Of a stretch of DNA of 64,000 bases, positions 63,183 to 64,000 are shown piece after piece; position 1 is the first letter of the stretch, and each line of letters opens with the position of its first letter. Both the position numbers and the translations under genes were made by a program. The notes under the pieces are model-generated. The model saw nothing but the letters and a program-made list of their open reading frames with translations. It did not search any database and was not told the origin of the DNA. Source of the stretch: Microvenator marinus (GTDB lineage: Bacteria; Myxococcota_A; Bradymonadia; Bradymonadales; Bradymonadaceae); NCBI RefSeq assembly GCF_007993755.1, contig NZ_CP042467.1, forward strand, positions 4,736,001 through 4,800,000, given 5' to 3'.

Positions 63183-64000
63183 TTAGGCCCAGATGCCGTC
63201 AGCCGTGTAAGGCGAGTTGGGGCCGGCGAAGAAAGTGCCGTCGATATAGCGGTAGGACTTGCCGAAGTTGCTGATCGCGCCCATATCGTCCGCGTCCAAC
63301 TTGAGCTCGGTGGCTTTGAGATTGGAGCGGATACGAGAGTCTGTGACCGATTTGGGAATCACTGAGGTGCCGCGTCCGAGCGCCCATGCGATGAGCACAT
63401 CACCCGTTCCGACTCCATGCTTCTCAGCGATTTCCTTGATGGTCGGATGTTCAAGCAAAGAAGGCTCGTCGCTCTTTCGAGTCTGGCGGTCTGGTGAGCC
63501 GAGCGGTGAATACGCCGTGAGCTGGATGCCCTTGGACTGGCAGTAGGTCAGAAGCTCGGTTTGAGGCAGATAGGGGTGAGACTCCACCTGATTGACGGCA
63601 GGCGTTTCTCCAACGCCTGAGAGCAGGTCGATACGCTCGGGACCCATATTCGAAACACCGATTTGGCGAGTGAGCCCTTTGGCCTTGAGTTCTGCCATGG
63701 CCTCCCAGGTCTTTTCCAGAGGTGCCTCTTCCAGCGTGAGGAATTCCTCGCGTGAGCGCGGGAAAGTCACACCGTGCTTAAACGCAACCGGCCAGTGGAT
63801 GAGGTAAAGGTCTAGGTATTCAAGGCCGAGGTCGGAGAGCGTCTTTTGGAGCGCGCTTTCTACGTGTTGCGCCTCGTGGCTATCGTTCCATAGTTTGGAC
63901 GTCACCCAGATTTTCTCGCGTGAGGTGTCGCCGGCCTTGATGGCGTCGGCGATGGCTTTTCCCACTTCGTCTTCGTTCTGGTAGATGGCCGCACAGTCGA
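63183..64000 (-). CDS. Aldo/keto reductase (cut by right edge)
   Basis: Lacks its N-terminus. Residues DCAAIYQNEDEVGKA carry the catalytic Tyr and preceding Asp; VTSKLWN gives the Lys, YLIHWP the His, and the NADPH-binding IPKSVTDSRIRSN is near the C-terminus. Likely reduces aldehydes or ketones with NADPH. Confidence 0.88.
   Translation of the reverse strand, partial: DCAAIYQNEDEVGKAIADAIKAGDTSREKIWVTSKLWNDSHEAQHVESALQKTLSDLGLEYLDLYLIHWPVAFKHGVTFPRSREEFLTLEEAPLEKTWEAMAELKAKGLTRQIGVSNMGPERIDLLSGVGETPAVNQVESHPYLPQTELLTYCQSKGIQLTAYSPLGSPDRQTRKSDEPSLLEHPTIKEIAEKHGVGTGDVLIAWALGRGTSVIPKSVTDSRIRSNLKATELKLDADDMGAISNFGKSYRYIDGTFFAGPNSPYTADGIWA

Overview
The window looks like chromosomal DNA from a myxobacterium-like member of the Myxococcota / former Deltaproteobacteria, possibly close to Bradymonadales. 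This is inferred from family content, not from any marker gene. The signs are: many lipoproteins with long acidic Asp-Met-Pro linkers; MopE-type and Myxococcus Cys-rich repeats; MYXO-CTERM-like C-termini; OmpA with thrombospondin type-3 repeats; AgmX/PglI-like C-terminal domains; several Ser/Thr kinases; an FHA protein; and an NtrB/NtrC-like pair. Most genes are fairly GC-rich and tightly packed, often with ATGA overlaps. No rRNA, tRNA, CRISPR array, IS element or phage gene was seen.

Layout. 1-85: start of a lipoprotein gene on the minus strand. 206-5114: tight operon of a 4-hydroxy-2-oxovalerate aldolase, a 4-oxalocrotonate-decarboxylase-like protein, a membrane Ser/Thr kinase and the two Liv-type ABC permeases. 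5122-8218: lipoproteins around 6-phosphofructokinase. 8291-11315: a radical SAM/metallophosphoesterase pair, then a SpoIID-domain lipoprotein with an operator-like palindrome at its start. 11327-15814, minus strand: a methyltransferase-GspE fusion with eroded catalytic motifs, a lipoprotein, a small acidic protein and DedA. 15823-24295: glycerol-1-phosphate dehydrogenase, EamA transporter, MopE-repeat lipoprotein, GT39-like membrane protein, two amidohydrolase-fold proteins and an O-methyltransferase. 24371-30843: an Rpn-like fragment, biotin carboxylase, biotin carrier, a SerA-like dehydrogenase and a large unknown protein. 30850-34766: lamin-tail lipoprotein, stand-alone LeuA-regulatory-like domain, GspF-like protein, Arg-rich protein and a single-domain response regulator. 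34774-40055: FHA/repeat protein divergent from a histidine kinase and sigma-54 activator pair. 40145-49320: OmpA/TSP3, crotonase, beta-propeller lipoprotein, Nudix, Ser/Thr kinase, then an overlapping four-gene set (lipoprotein, DUF4261-like, E2-like, MtfA-like).

49335-58434 is an accessory, visibly more AT-rich block of secreted proteins: a subtilase with a Glu at the catalytic Asp position, an alpha/beta-hydrolase lipoprotein, a Cys-rich lipoprotein, a MYXO-CTERM-like protein, a second hydrolase broken by one in-frame TGA where the intact copy has Trp, and a second copy of the Cys-rich lipoprotein whose upstream DNA was duplicated too. 58436-64000 returns to housekeeping: FadH-like reductase, ComEA-like HhH lipoprotein, RecD2-like helicase and an aldo/keto reductase cut by the right edge.

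The strongest leads are several proteins that keep a catalytic fold but have lost defined active-site residues (phosphoesterase, PCMT-GspE fusion, E2-like protein, second amidohydrolase, subtilase), the radical SAM pair, the nonsense-broken duplicate, and an 18-base motif shared by two distant promoters.
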